In this document: positions 1-9,769 of the stretch, in pieces
How positions within the stretch are numbered: position 1 is the stretch's first letter
How the letters are laid out: each line of letters starts with the position of its first letter
Assembly: GCA_963575745.1 (NCBI GenBank)
Contig: CAUYUJ010010398.1
Location: 1 to 22,500 of the forward strand
DNA from: Prorocentrum cordatum
Taxonomy: Eukaryota; Sar; Dinophyceae; Prorocentrales; Prorocentraceae
DNA: 22,500 nucleotides
Reading direction: 5' to 3'
The notes under the pieces: model-generated
Databases searched by the model: none
The model's input: only the letters and a program-made list of their open reading frames with translations
Told to the model about the DNA's origin: nothing
Translations under genes and position numbers: made by a program

Positions 1-1
1 G

Positions 2-1755
2 CATTATCCTGCCTTCTTTGGCAACCTTGTGGCGCAGAACTGCCGTGTCGCCATTGGGCTGGAGGAGGTTACCAGGCAGGGCCCCAGCATGTGGGGCTGG
101 AGCATCCCGCCCTTCTGGCAACCGATCCTGGATATTGCCAGTCATCGGTCTGAGGTTTGGACCAGCACCACCAGCGGGCGCTGCGCAGCCTCATCCAGAA
201 CACCTTCTGGTGCCAGGCCAGGGTCGCAGCTGCTGACAGCTCGCGCGCGGTGCCGTCCAACTGCCAGCTCTGCGGGCACCATGGCGGCTCGCTCTTCCAC
301 AGGCGCTTTCGATGTGAGGCTCACGAGGCTTGGAGGCGTGACTACTTGGAGGAGCTGCTGCGCGGAGCCGCGGATCGAGTCGAGAGCCTGGGCTATCCCT
401 TCACCGACCTCTTCGCCAGGGGCCTTTTCCCTGACGTATCGGAATTGATGGACAGGCCTGATCGGCCAGCGACGGACCACTTCGAGAGTTCGACGAGCTG
501 GTACACGCTGGGGCCCCACCTCAACGGGCATCACGTCTTTGTGGACGGCTTGGGCCTTGACCAGGCCTACCCGCGGCTGCGCACCGCGGGCTGGTCCGTG
601 GTGGTCTTTGATGCAGACTGCAGGCTGGTGGCAGAGGCGTGGGGAGCAGTTCCGATTGCGGAAGCCCCCGAGAAGCTGGCCAGGGACGGCGAGGACTACG
701 CCGCGAAAGTCCTCACGGCCCATGTGGCAGGGGGCAGCTACAGGCTCTACGTGGACTGCATGGCCACGGTGCGCTGCGCGGCCAACCCGTTGGCGGCGGC
801 CGCCGCCAGCAGCCAGCGCGCGCACTTGTGGGCTTGCCAGGCCGAGCAGCTGCAGGACGTGACGGCGGTCAAGATCAAGGCCCACTTGGGCCCCAAGGCC
901 GTCGCAGACGGCCTCATCTCGCAGTTCGACTTGGACGGCAACGCTCGCACTGACAGGCGAGCCAAGCAGGGCGCGGCGGCGGCCAGGGTGAGCCTCGATG
1001 ACATCCACACTGTCGAGGGCTGCCAGGCGCTGGCGCGCCAGGCGGCGCGGTTCGCCGCCGCGCATGAGGTGCGCATTTCGCGAACCAACAGGCTCGACTC
1101 CATGGGCGCGGTGGCGCTGAGACTGATTGACCTTGGAGAGCGGCCGCAGTGGCCAGCTGAGTTCGACGATGGAGTGGAGGGTGCCGACTTGGAGGCCGCG
1201 GCCAACTCCACAATGTGACAGTGGGGGGCGCGCCGACGGAGCCCGATGTTGTGCCCGTTGGACTGAAGCCTTGGCGCGTCAGCGGGCACACCTTGCTCGC
1301 GGCGCCCATTTTCGTCGGTGATAATGCGCGATCGGCCCAGCGGTCCAGCGGCAGCCTTCTCTTTTGCACAACGTGCCGAGGTTATGTTTCTGATAAACGG
1401 GGACGAGGCCCCCAGGATAAGTGTCCAGGAGGCCCGACCCCCAGTGCCAAAGATAATAATTCCGCTCTAAAGCACTTGAAGCACCCCAAAAGGAACAGGC
1501 TTCTTGGGAGCTTGCGGTCGCCCTTAGTCCGAGATCGAGTTTGGGACTGGGCAGTTTCCCCCCGAGCCTCCAGCGGTGGCCCAAACGGGTGCCCCGACGG
1601 TTGGCCCTAAGAGGCCCAGCGTCCTGGAAGTCTTGCCTTCTTTCGGGCTTCAGCTGGCCGATGCCCAGCGGTTGGGGTTGAGAGCTCTGGAGGCCAGGGC
1701 GGAGGCCCAGGCCCGTCGGGCCCGTGGTGTGCCGGGCCCCGAGGACCCCCTCTGA
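2..1755 (+). pseudogene. 3' fragment of LINE ORF2: RT tail, zinc knuckle, RNase H, C-terminal Cys motif
   Basis: This is the C-terminal part of a non-LTR retroelement polyprotein, cut by the left window edge. Frame 2 (2 to about 160) reads like the thumb region after RT, ending ILDIASHRSEVW. Frame 1 then continues to the TGA near 1218. It has a zinc knuckle (C36-x2-C39, then H48 and C53, counted from 157) followed by RNase H. Its acidic positions are D130 (VFVDGLG), D200 (LYVDC) and D266 (GNARTD), with H243 in KAH. The usual glutamate appears as K184 in AAKVLTAHV, so the enzyme should be inactive. Frame 3 (about 1215-1500) carries the C-terminal FCTTC motif and DKCPGGP. Frame 1 resumes to a TGA at 1753-1755 with an Ala/Arg-rich helix. 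At least three frame changes make it a pseudogene. Family assignment is confident; the indel positions are approximate. Confidence 0.82.
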
Positions 1756-1867
1756 CCTCTTAAGCATGGACCCTGGCGCGGCCGAGCCGTGCCAGGGTTG
1801 AGTCTGGGAGGTTTGGGGGGCCCCGAGGGTCGAATTCGTGTGCAAGACCCTTTTGGGTCGAGTCTAG
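1756..1867 (+). other. 3' flank of the left LINE fragment, with small hairpin
   Basis: This is noncoding sequence between the last stop of the LINE fragment and the polypyrimidine tract. It holds a perfect short hairpin, GACCC-TTTT-GGGTC, at 1846-1859. By position it could be the element's 3' untranslated tail. No poly(A) or target-site duplication is visible. Confidence 0.4.
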
Positions 1868-2507
1868 CCTCCTCCTCCTCCCCCTCCTCCTCCTCCTCCT
1901 TACTCTCTCTCTCCTCCTCCTCCCCCTCCCCCATCCTCCTCCTCCTACCTCCTCCTAACCTCCTCCTCCTCCTCCTCCTCCTCCTCCCTCCGGCCCTCCT
2001 CCTCCTCCTCCTCCTCCTCCGCCTCCTCCTCTCCTCCCCCTCCGCCTACCTCCGCCTCCTCCGCCGCATCCCGCCTTTCCCTCTGCCCTTCCTCCTGACC
2101 TCCGACTCCACTCTCCACCCCTCCTCCCTTCTTCCTTCGCTCCTCCTCCTCCTCCTCATCCTCCGCCTCCTCCTCCTCCTCACCCCCTCCCTCCTCCCTC
2201 TCCCTCCCCCCTCCTCCCTCCTCCCTCCCTCCCACCTTCCCTCCTCCCTCCTCGCCCTTCCCCCCCCCTCCTCCATCATCCCTCCTCCCTCCTCCCGCCT
2301 CCTCCCCCCTCCTTCTCCCTTCCTCCTCCTCTCCTCTTCTCCTCCTCCTCCTCCTCCCCCTCCCCCCTCCTCCTCCCGCCTCCCACCTCCATCCTTCCCC
2401 CCTCACACTCGCCAGTGTCCTCCCTCCTCCTCCTCTTCCTCCTCCTCCTCCGCCCCCTCCTCCTCCGCATCCTCCTCCTCCTCCTCACCCTCTTCTCCGC
2501 CTGTTTT
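1868..2507 (+). repeat. polypyrimidine microsatellite, (CTC/TCC)n
   Basis: About 640 bases are almost purely C and T on the plus strand, mostly CTC/TCC triplets with interruptions. The tract ends in CTGTTTTCAG at 2501-2510, a sequence that resembles a splice acceptor. It separates the 3' end of the left LINE fragment from the 3' end of the minus-strand LINE. The long Ser/Pro/Leu-rich (plus) or Glu/Gly/Arg-rich (minus) reading frames across it come from the repeat and are not genes. Confidence 0.97.
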
Positions 2508-2727
2508 CAGTGGCTCTCTCCTGGCCCCCACCAATCTATGACCGAAGGGGCTGCGATAGGGCCCCCAAACACCACCGACCACCTCTGCCCCGCGCCTGCA
2601 GGGCGGAGCCCGAAGGCCAGGACCGCCGCACAGGCGTAGGCCAGAGGCCCAGGTGCCTGGCCGCCCCCCGCCACCGCGCGCAGGCAATGGCCAAAGTAAG
2701 GAAGTGAGAAGGCAAACTAACAATTAA
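2508..2727 (-). other. 3' flank of the minus-strand LINE
   Basis: This stretch lies directly downstream, on the minus strand, of the last TAA of the LINE (2728-2730). It is unique, GC-rich and has no convincing coding frame. It is probably the element's 3' untranslated region, ending against the polypyrimidine tract. An AT-rich patch (AATTAATTA) surrounds the stop. No poly(A) tail is visible. Confidence 0.4.
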
Positions 2728-3535
2728 TTAGCGGTAGCGCATCTTGCCCCACCACTCGCCGCCAGGGCCCGCTTCTGGGCGAGCCAGGGGCCAAGGGCGC
2801 GTCAAGTGCAGGCCCTTAGGCCATGGGCACTTGCCATTCAGAATCTGGGACCTCTGTTGCTCGAAGATCTCATTGCAGGGCTCGCCAATTTTACGGGGAA
2901 GGCCCGACGTGTTGGCCCCGCAAAGCGAACAAAACACTAAGGGTATATTAGTCTCTACAATGCGACACACGTGCAACTTGTGCGGGGGAGAGACTACTAG
3001 CCCCACCACCTGCCTTAGGCTGGGGGTCAAAGCGGCACACGGGCTCTTGGGACGCTGATTGCCGAAGGTGCGGGCACATTGGACGCACCCCCACGATAAA
3101 CCAGTCCAGAGCACGCAGCGAGGGCGACCGCTGGAGACAACCTTCGGCCTCGGGATGGACGGGTTGCGGGCTAAATTCCAGAAGAGAACTTTGGCTTTCG
3201 GGAGCTCTAAGAGAATATTGGCCATACCTAAAGCTACTTCTTCCCAGCCTGCTAGACACACCTCGTATTTGTTAATGTCATTAAGGGCCCCTGGCTGATG
3301 GCAATTAGCTCCTTCTTTAGCAAGCTCATCTGCTTTGTCATTGCCGCGCTGGTGTCGCAGGGCAACTCCCGTGAGCTCTCCTTTCACATGGGCCTTGACT
3401 TTTATTCAGACTCCACTGGGGAACTGCTGAACGATCAAGGGCACGCCATACTTCTGACAGCGGACTGGCACCTGAAATAGCCTTCCAGGGATCGCGATAT
3501 CCTCCTAGCAACGCTTCGCAATCAATACGAATCAA
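2728..3535 (-). pseudogene. RNase H C-terminal half and Cys-rich tail of the minus-strand LINE
   Basis: This continues the polyprotein after the in-frame TAG at 3536-3538. The first segment (3535 to about 3400) opens with IRIDCEALLGG, which supplies the third acidic residue of RNase H. A frameshift near 3400 leads to the frame carrying IKVKAHVKGEL and RGNDKADELAKEGA, the conserved His and last Asp. Next is HKLHVCRIVE, then a FCSLCG motif and a later cysteine (GEPCNE), the same C-terminal arrangement as in the left fragment. It ends at TAA 2728-2730. The role would be RNA degradation in RNA:DNA hybrids plus nucleic-acid binding; the breaks make function unlikely. Confidence 0.8.
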
Positions 3536-5371
3536 CTAGTCGACCCCGTCGGGGTCGTCTTCCTGATCTGGCTCGGGGTGCGCGAGGCCGGACAGGAGCG
3601 CATAAACTTCACCGAAAACAGAACTCTGGGGAAGGAAACCAGGAGCATTACCATAGATGCCTCTGATAAATCCCCCCTCCTCGCTAACAGATACAAAGCT
3701 CCAACCAGCTCTGGAGACAATATCGTAGGCACCGCCATAACAGGACCCGTCACTATATAGATACCCGTTCTTGTTGAATCGGAACGGTTCGACGGGCCCG
3801 TCAGGGCCCACGAAAAATATCTGCCCTTCCCAGGTCGGTTCCTGCAGGTCGTTCGGCACAGGGGGCCACAAAGAACTGAAACACGGATCCTCTGGTCCTG
3901 CCTCCAGTCCTGCTGCGGCCCATTCTGCTGGGAGAAGCTCAGCTCGGCGGACTGCCAGAGCTGGGCATTCGAAGCACCTGTGCCATACTCCGTCGATGGT
4001 GCCGTGCGCTCCGTCGCGGCGCAGCGGGCAGACCGGCTCAAGCTGGTAGCCCCACTTGTGCAGGTGACTGGCCGTCACGTAAGACCGAGTGAAAACTTGC
4101 TCCATTGCACGTTTTTTGGAGCTTGCTCTGACGCTTAGTTCCAGAAGGCCCGATGGGGGTTCCGCCCAGAGGCCGCGCTCCAAAATCTCAACAGCACGCT
4201 CGTGTTCACTGTCTTTCAGCCCGCGCTGCATACTCTGCTGCGCGAACTCCTTACCTAGGTCCCTGACGAAATATTTAGAAACTGAAACATGCGGTATATC
4301 TGAAAGTACACAGGGGGCCCCATCCCGCATGGTAAAAATCCCAGGACCGCGAATAGACCACCCAGCTCCGGAAATCCATTGCAGCATATCTTCGACAGGG
4401 CCGCTAGCCAAACATTCCCAGGCAGCCTTCGGACGACGTTCCTGAAAAAGGTGAACCTCATGGACCAGCTTGGCCAGATCCCCCACAGCAACACTATCCC
4501 CAGGCCGAAGTTTCTCGTCCGTGGCTAACCAGAACTCCTTCGCAAATCGGGTTAAGGTCGCGCCTGCATGTATGATCGGGCCCCTGCTGGGCCCCAGGGC
4601 AAAAGCGAGGTTGAGGTCGGCGCCGCAGGTGGTGAGACCTAACAAACCAGCAGCGTGAGACCTGAGCTTCCTGATCTCTCGGGGCGTCCACCCCACCACT
4701 TCCTCGCCGTGAGTCGTCGCTGGTTTGACTCCACAAAACCAAACCTTGGCCCTGGATCGTTTCGGGTTTTTCAGGCTACGTATCTTGGCCAGACGGGACC
4801 TCCCTGTCCACCACCTCTCCTGTCGTTTGGCCTTGGCCTGGGGTCTGGTCTTGGACTTCCCAGGCGCAAAGTCCACTCCCAAGTTGATGATAGAGTGGTT
4901 AAACTCGCCAGCGTACTGGCCCAGCTGGCTCTGCGCGAGCTCCACAAGCCCGGCGATGGTGCCAGTGATCGCAAACTTGTTAAAGGCAAAGCGCAGGTTG
5001 AAGAGAGAGGGCAGCTGCTCTACCAAGAATGCCATAGCCAGGGCCATATTTCTAACACAACTGTGAATACAACTATCGTACATGTTCAGCGAGAAGTCGT
5101 CTATGTGAACAGCTAAAGTAGGTGCGAACCTGAGCTCCTGGAACCGATTTACAGTGGGTATGCAGTTACATTTGATTTCAAACGTCGCAGTACTGCTCCC
5201 AGCTACGATCCCCTGCCCAGGCCCCACATGGCCCCAGCTCCTCCGAAACCATCCCCTCCATACTGAGTACCCTAGCCAACCGATATGTGTGTATGGCAAA
5301 GCGTACCGTGAATAGTGGATATTGCCAGCCCGTGCAAGCTCGAACTGGTTGCGGATGCTGAACGTGTTCAT
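3536..5371 (-). pseudogene. RT palm/thumb, damaged zinc knuckle and RNase H N-terminal half of the minus-strand LINE
   Basis: This is the longest open segment of the element, 611 codons with no internal stop. RT motif B-like GIVAGSSTATFEIK lies near residues 54-67. The catalytic motif C reads HIDD at residues 89-92, keeping both aspartates. A variant zinc knuckle follows: VCPLRRDG, then GVWHRCFECP. The usual second cysteine appears to be arginine. RNase H begins at SDGS (Asp 541), and the Glu of SSVFGEVYALL is residue 588. The frame ends at TAG (3536-3538) and the domain continues in the same frame beyond it. The reported first residue is not a true start; motif A lies upstream in other frames. 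Confidence 0.85.
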
Positions 5372-6150
5372 AACATTGCTTTAGATCTCCTGGAACAGTA
5401 AGAGCCTCTTGACGATGTGCTACAGCTACTTCACGTATCTGTTGCCTCCAAAAAAGTGTCGACCGCACTGCGGCCTGGGGCCATGGAAAATACACCTTGA
5501 TCGGGAACTTGCTTCTCCCACTCTTTGCAGTGCCTCGAATGCCATCGGGATGTCATTCTGATTAGGCTCTGAAAGAATCCGATCGGACGCCTGCCTGAGA
5601 CGGGCTTCTGGAAGAGAGCCACAACCAGCTTGTGCATCCAGCTCGGCGTGGAGCCGAGCACGGTCATGAGGCCCATGACCAGACTGAAGACAACAAGGGC
5701 AGGTCGGCTTAAAAGATGATTGTGGCGAAGATGAAATCCGTCAGCTGCAATCGTCGACCGTTTGAAACTCTTGCTCAAACCCATGATTTCTTCTGCATCT
5801 GGAGGTTTCGGAATGTGCATGTCCCTGGGCCACTCTAGCTCCTCGTGCTCCTCCTTCTGATCCTCTCCCCAAGCCTTCCTCCACTTCTGGACCTCATCCG
5901 AAAGCTGGTTGGCGAGACACGACGTGTGCATGCCGTCATCTGTCGGGAGCAAGGCCTGTCGCTTGTTGGCCGCCACATTGGTGTAGGCGCGAGCCCACTT
6001 TGCTCCACCTGACGAAGCCTCCGAGCACCAGTCTCTCCATTTCTGTGCTCTCATGTTTTTCTCTTGGGAGGTAGACGGAGGACAGATCGGAGGCAAGATG
6101 ATGTAGGGCAAGGAGGGACCCAGCTCGGATCTCCAAATGCTCAACTTCAC
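5178..6150 (-). pseudogene. RT fingers and palm motif A of the minus-strand LINE, in two frames
   Basis: One frame (6150-5431) carries the run-up to RT and the fingers: FKRSTIAADGFHLRH, PVSGRRPIGFF and CKEWEKQ. It stops after SAVDTFL. A second frame (5495-5178) carries the motif A region as GDLKQCYEHVQHP, where the Asp of DLKQCYE is the expected metal ligand. Motif B and HIDD follow in the third frame from 5371. So the RT core is spread over three frames within about 300 bases, needing two indels, near 5450-5490 and near 5330-5370. The order of motifs is normal, which argues for recent small indels in a once intact RT. Confidence 0.75.
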
Positions 6151-6524
6151 CTGGGGCCCGCAGTGGATCGACCGCTTCGCGGAGCAGACTGGTCCACATA
6201 TCTAGACCGCCGAGGAAATGATACTTGAAAATACCTCCTGTCCTCGTCGCTGACCATGTCGAGCGTACCAAGCTTCTGAAATAATCTGAATGTTCCAAGT
6301 ATTTCCCACTCCTGAGCAGACTGTACAACTCGTGAGTCCTCTGAGACAGCCAATGCATCGCACGATAAGGGCTCCTGGTGGGGGACCTCTTGGTGCATAG
6401 CAGCTCGCCTAAGGAATCTCCTGAGTACTGTGCGGGCTACCTCCTCGGGCTCCTTGAGGGTAACATTGCAGAGACCCCTGAAGCTCCCCCCAAGACCTTT
6501 CACACCAAAATTGGTAGTTAGCAT
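5936..6524 (-). pseudogene. linker between endonuclease and RT of the minus-strand LINE
   Basis: Overlapping frames (6524-6147 and 6358-5936) carry protein-like sequence with no catalytic motif that I recognise. The first resumes after the endonuclease frame fails near 6520: GLDANYQFW in one frame becomes TTNFGVKGLGG in the next. The same arginine-rich, helical linker position exists in the plus-strand LINE (19343-20664). At least one more frame change is needed to reach the RT frame at 6150. Confidence 0.55.
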
Positions 6525-7359
6525 CTAGACCTGCCTGGAGCCCTCCGACTTCGTCAGGTCGCGGAAGTCGATAGCCTTCGGGAACCTGAAGAGGCTGCAG
6601 GAGACCTTCTAGGTTGTCCACCAGGTCCTGGTAGCCTGGGGGCTCTGGAGCGGGCCCAACGGGCAAGTCCACTGGGAGCTTGGCATACTTCTTCAAACGG
6701 TGCACCGTGAGCTCATCAAGATCCGTCTCAAGGGTCAGGAGCACCGGCCTGTGGGGGTACAACTCGGAGTTCAAATCTGTCTTAGCCGTGCCGATGCAAG
6801 CCATCAAGGCCTTGGCCACTAAAAAGTAGTCGTAGCACCGACCTGGCGTGGCAGACATGCAGGTTGCGGCTGGCGAAGGGATCACTAGCTGCCCGTTCAT
6901 CTTGTGGGGCGCGAACCCCTCCTGAAACACATCGGGCTCGAGGTTGTGATCTCCTCCCGCAATGAAGGGGAGCGAGTGGTAGAGCACGCTGTCCCCCAGC
7001 TGCTTGGCGATCTGCAGGTTGGTTGGGCCCAAGCCCTCTGCGTCCTTCCAGTAGCCGCAGTACACGGAAACCACGCCCAAAACTTTGGTTCTGAAAAATG
7101 CCTGAATTAATCGATGTGGGACCAGCGGTTCCTCATGGCCTGGGGCTTGCCAGGCATCAAGATGAGCTCGAAACAAAATCGCAGCACCACTGCTGCGGCC
7201 TCCTTTAGCCGTTATGGCACTCTCGAGAATATGTGACTTTGCAGAGTACCAACTGTTGGCGTTGATCGTGAGGATCTGCAAGCCTCCGCGGGCGTACCGC
7301 GTCTGCTGGATGTTACCCGTCAGACGGGTCTCCTCCAGCCACAGCGGCCTCCTCCTCAT
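6409..7359 (-). pseudogene. APE-type (EEP) endonuclease domain of the minus-strand LINE ORF2, internally deleted
   Basis: This is the endonuclease that would nick target DNA for target-primed reverse transcription. An ATG at 7357-7359 overlaps the end of ORF1 by 47 bases in a different frame. Motifs in order are LTINANSW (residues 30-37), GGRSSGAAILFR (53-64), AGGDHN (134-139), YDYFLV (176-181) and YPHRPVLL (201-208). They match the Asn, Asp-x-Asn, Asp and His positions of the family. The conserved Glu segment that normally follows the first motif is missing: ILESAI runs straight into TAKGGRSSG. That suggests an in-frame loss of a few dozen residues and a dead enzyme. The frame continues into the linker and ends at 6409. 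Confidence 0.8.
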
Positions 7360-8456
7360 TCCTGCGCTTGGCGACGCTCTCAGCAGCCTCCTCGGCTGGG
7401 CGCCTGCCCGCTAAGGGTGCCTGGGGCATTGGCGTGTCCTCAGCCGCCGCAGCTGACTCCTCGCCATGCCCCCTGGCTGCTGCCGCCGCCTCCTCTCGGC
7501 CTGCTACCGCAGCTGCAGCCTCTTCAGCTTCAGCACGTTGTGGCGCCTGTCCAGCACCTCTCGCGGCCGCCCCTCTGGACTCCATGCCGCGAAGGTGCTG
7601 TGCAAACTCTTCCATGGGCGCCTTCAGCTGCTGCGTCAGCTCGTCCGAGAGGGTACTGTGCAGGAAACTCATACTCTCTAGAAATGCTGATGCTCGGTCC
7701 ACTCTGTGCCATAGCCGCGATCGCTGCTTCTGTGCCAGCTGGTAGAGTCAGCCCAGGAGGAAGCTGCGACATGTAAGGGTCGTTGAGAGCCGAATGCTGC
7801 TCCCGCAAAAGATTGTAGACCTTCAGCTCCATCTCCGTCTTCGTAATGTTCGCCGCCTCGATGTCGGCTGCCAGCAGCGCTCGCTTCACCTCTAAGTCGT
7901 CGAGGCTCTGCTGCTGCTTCTCGATGTAGGCGACATGCTGCTCTAACTGCTGCTGGGCTTTGTATAACTTCGTGTAGGTGGCCTGCGTCAGCTGGCTCTC
8001 GGTTCTTTCAGAATCACGATCACAGCGAAGCTGTGCAATACCTCCCTCGAGAGCCGTCATAGCTTGTTCTGTGCGGGCCTCGTCACGACCCTCGGCCTTC
8101 GACCCCATCCCTCGCAAGAGGTCCAGAGACTCCTGAAGCTTGAGGATCCTCGGGCCTGTCTTCTTCTCCTCGGTGTTCTTCTTGGGCTTCGGGCCTGAAG
8201 CCGCCGCTGTTGGACGTCCAGGATCCGCCGGACGTGAAGCCTCCCAGTGCCTCCCGCACTGCCAGCACCACTGATGACGAAGGCTGACGCTGGACTCACA
8301 GTAGCCGCAAGTCCACGAGAAACTCTGAGCTGCTTCCTGAGGCGGCGGTGGCGGCGTCTTGAACTTGGCATCGGTTTTGCCTTTGCCTTTGCCCTGCCCC
8401 CCCCCCCCAGCAGGGGCCTGGCCGCCCATCCGCCCGACTTTGCCACGGCCTCCCAT
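7313..8456 (-). pseudogene. ORF1 of the minus-strand LINE: zinc finger and coiled-coil protein, frameshifted
   Basis: The likely start is the ATG at 8454-8456 (MGGRGKVGRMGG), 67 bases downstream of the leader relic. The reading frame is open further upstream only because the GGA repeat has no stops. Residues 48-67 hold a zinc finger, W-x-C50-x2-C53-x10-C64-x2-C67. A Gly/Lys-rich N-terminus precedes it and a long Gln/Glu/Leu-rich coiled coil follows (about residues 120-250). The frame is lost near 7702-7715, after AAIAAMAQ. It resumes in a shifted frame (DRASAFLESMS) with an Ala/Glu-rich tail ending at 7313. By analogy with LINE ORF1 proteins it would bind RNA and oligomerise; that role is inferred. 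Only one indel separates it from an intact frame. Confidence 0.72.
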
Positions 8457-8522
8457 CGTGTAGGATAAAAAAGGGAGGTGCGTGTGATCCCTCTGCGGCC
8501 CTCTCGAGCGAAAGGGAAATGG

Positions 8523-8553
8523 CTTGAGACAAGGGCTTGAGCCAGGGCTACGG
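8523..8553 (-). other. relic dinoflagellate spliced leader (DinoSL) at the LINE 5' end, with partial second copy
   Basis: On the minus strand, 8553-8536 reads CCGTAGCCCTGGCTCAAG. The DinoSL core starts CCGTAGCC and ends TTTTGGCTCAAG, so this matches 17 of 21 positions with a 3-base deletion and one substitution. Immediately downstream (8535-8523) comes CCCTTGTCTCAAG, which resembles a second leader 3' end. The position, just 5' of ORF1 and at the junction with the microsatellite, is where a reverse-transcribed trans-spliced mRNA would begin. Confidence 0.75.
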
Positions 8554-9666
8554 ACCCCTCCTCCGCCTCCTCCTCCTCCTCTCCTCCCCCTCCCTCCCTC
8601 CCTCCCTCCCTCCCTCCCTCCCTCCTCCTCCTCCTCCTCCGCCTCCGCCTCCGCCTCCGACTCCGCCTCCTCCTCCTCCTCCTCCTCCTCCTCCTCCTCC
8701 TCCCCTTCCTCCTTCCTTCTCCTCCTCCTCCCCCACCCCTCAACCACCTCCTCCTCCTCCTCCGCCTCCTCTCTCCTCCTCCTCACTCCTCCTCCTCATC
8801 CTCCTCCTCCTCCTCCTTCCTCCTCCTCCTCCTCCTCCTCCTCCTCCTCCTCCTCCGCCTCCGCCTTAGCCTCCTCCTCCTCCTCCTCCTCCTCCCTCCT
8901 CCCTCCCCCTCCTCCTCCTCCTCCTCCCCCCGCTCCCCTCCTCCACCTCTCCTCCTCCTCTTCCCTCCTCCTCCTCTTCCTCCTCCCTCCTCCTCCTCCG
9001 CCTCTCTCCTACTCCTCCTCCTCCCCCCTCCGCCTCCTCCTCCTCCTCCTCCTCCTCACCCTCCTCCCCCTCCTCCTCCTCCTCCTCCTCCCCCTTCCTT
9101 CATCCTCCTCCCCTCCGCCTCCTCCTCCTCCTCCTCCTACCTCCTCCTCCTCCTCACTCCTCCTCCTCCTCCTCCTCCTCCTCCTCCTCCTCCTCCCCTC
9201 CTCCTCCACCCCTCCTCCTCCACCTCCTCCTCCTCCTCCTCCTCCTCCTCCCCCGCTCCTCCCTCATCCCCTCCTATTTCTCCTCCGCCGCCTCCTCCTT
9301 CCTCCTCCCCCTCCTCCCCGCGCCTCCTCCTCCTCCGCCTCCTACCTACTCCACCTCCTACTCCTCCTCCTCCTCCTCCTCCTCCTCCTCCTCCTCCTCC
9401 CTCCGCTCCTCCTCCTCCTCCTCCTCCTCCCTCCTCCGCCTCCTCCTCCTCCTCCTTCTCCTCCTCCTCCACTTCCTCCCTCCTCCTCATCCTCCTCCTC
9501 TGTCCTCCTCCTCCTCCTCCTCCTCCGCTCCTCCCGCCGCCTCCTCCTCCGCCTCCCTCCCTTCCTCCCTCCTCCCTCCACCTCCTCCGCCCACCTCCTC
9601 CCCCTCCCTGCTCCTCCTCCTCCTCCACCTCCTCCTCCCCCCTCCCTCCTCCCTCCTCCCTCCTCC
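8554..9666 (+). repeat. 1.1 kb polypyrimidine microsatellite, (CTC/TCC)n
   Basis: This is the largest repeat in the window, nearly all C/T on the plus strand, with TCC/CTC triplets and short CCTCCCT-type and CCG interruptions. It starts exactly at the leader relic of the minus-strand LINE and ends TCCTCCAG at 9661-9668. The 578-codon plus frame and several Gly/Glu/Arg-rich minus frames across it are products of the triplet repeat. Such mirror-symmetric polypyrimidine DNA can form triplexes. Confidence 0.97.
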
Positions 9667-9769
9667 AGCGCCAGCTGGCACGAGCCGCCGCTCTGCGCCA
9701 GCCAGCGCCATCGGCGCTTCCCCGCGCCGCCTCCCCGCTCTCCCCTGCTCCCGTCCCCTCGGCAGCGCT

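Larger units (their letters stand above)
2728..8553 (-). mobile_element. decayed LINE-type retroelement (ORF1, endonuclease, RT, RNase H), minus strand
   Basis: Read on the minus strand from 8553, the parts come in the order of a non-LTR retroelement. They are a relic spliced leader (8523-8553), ORF1 with zinc finger and coiled coil (start 8456), an APE-type endonuclease (7359-6409), RT (6150-5100), a damaged zinc knuckle, RNase H, and a C-terminal Cys motif ending at TAA 2728. The coding path needs at least six frame changes and crosses one in-frame TAG, so it is a fossil. The 5' edge abuts the 1.1 kb polypyrimidine tract. No long terminal repeats were seen. Domain order is read directly; the outer limits are inferred from the leader relic and the last stop. 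Confidence 0.85.

Noticed and set aside
142-1065. 307-codon minus-strand ORF
   Set aside because: It is the shadow of the RNase H coding region on the plus strand, which carries the recognisable motifs.
3781-3800. tRNA-like B-box GGTTCGA
   Set aside because: It lies inside the conserved RNase H coding region on the other strand and no tRNA cloverleaf can be drawn around it.
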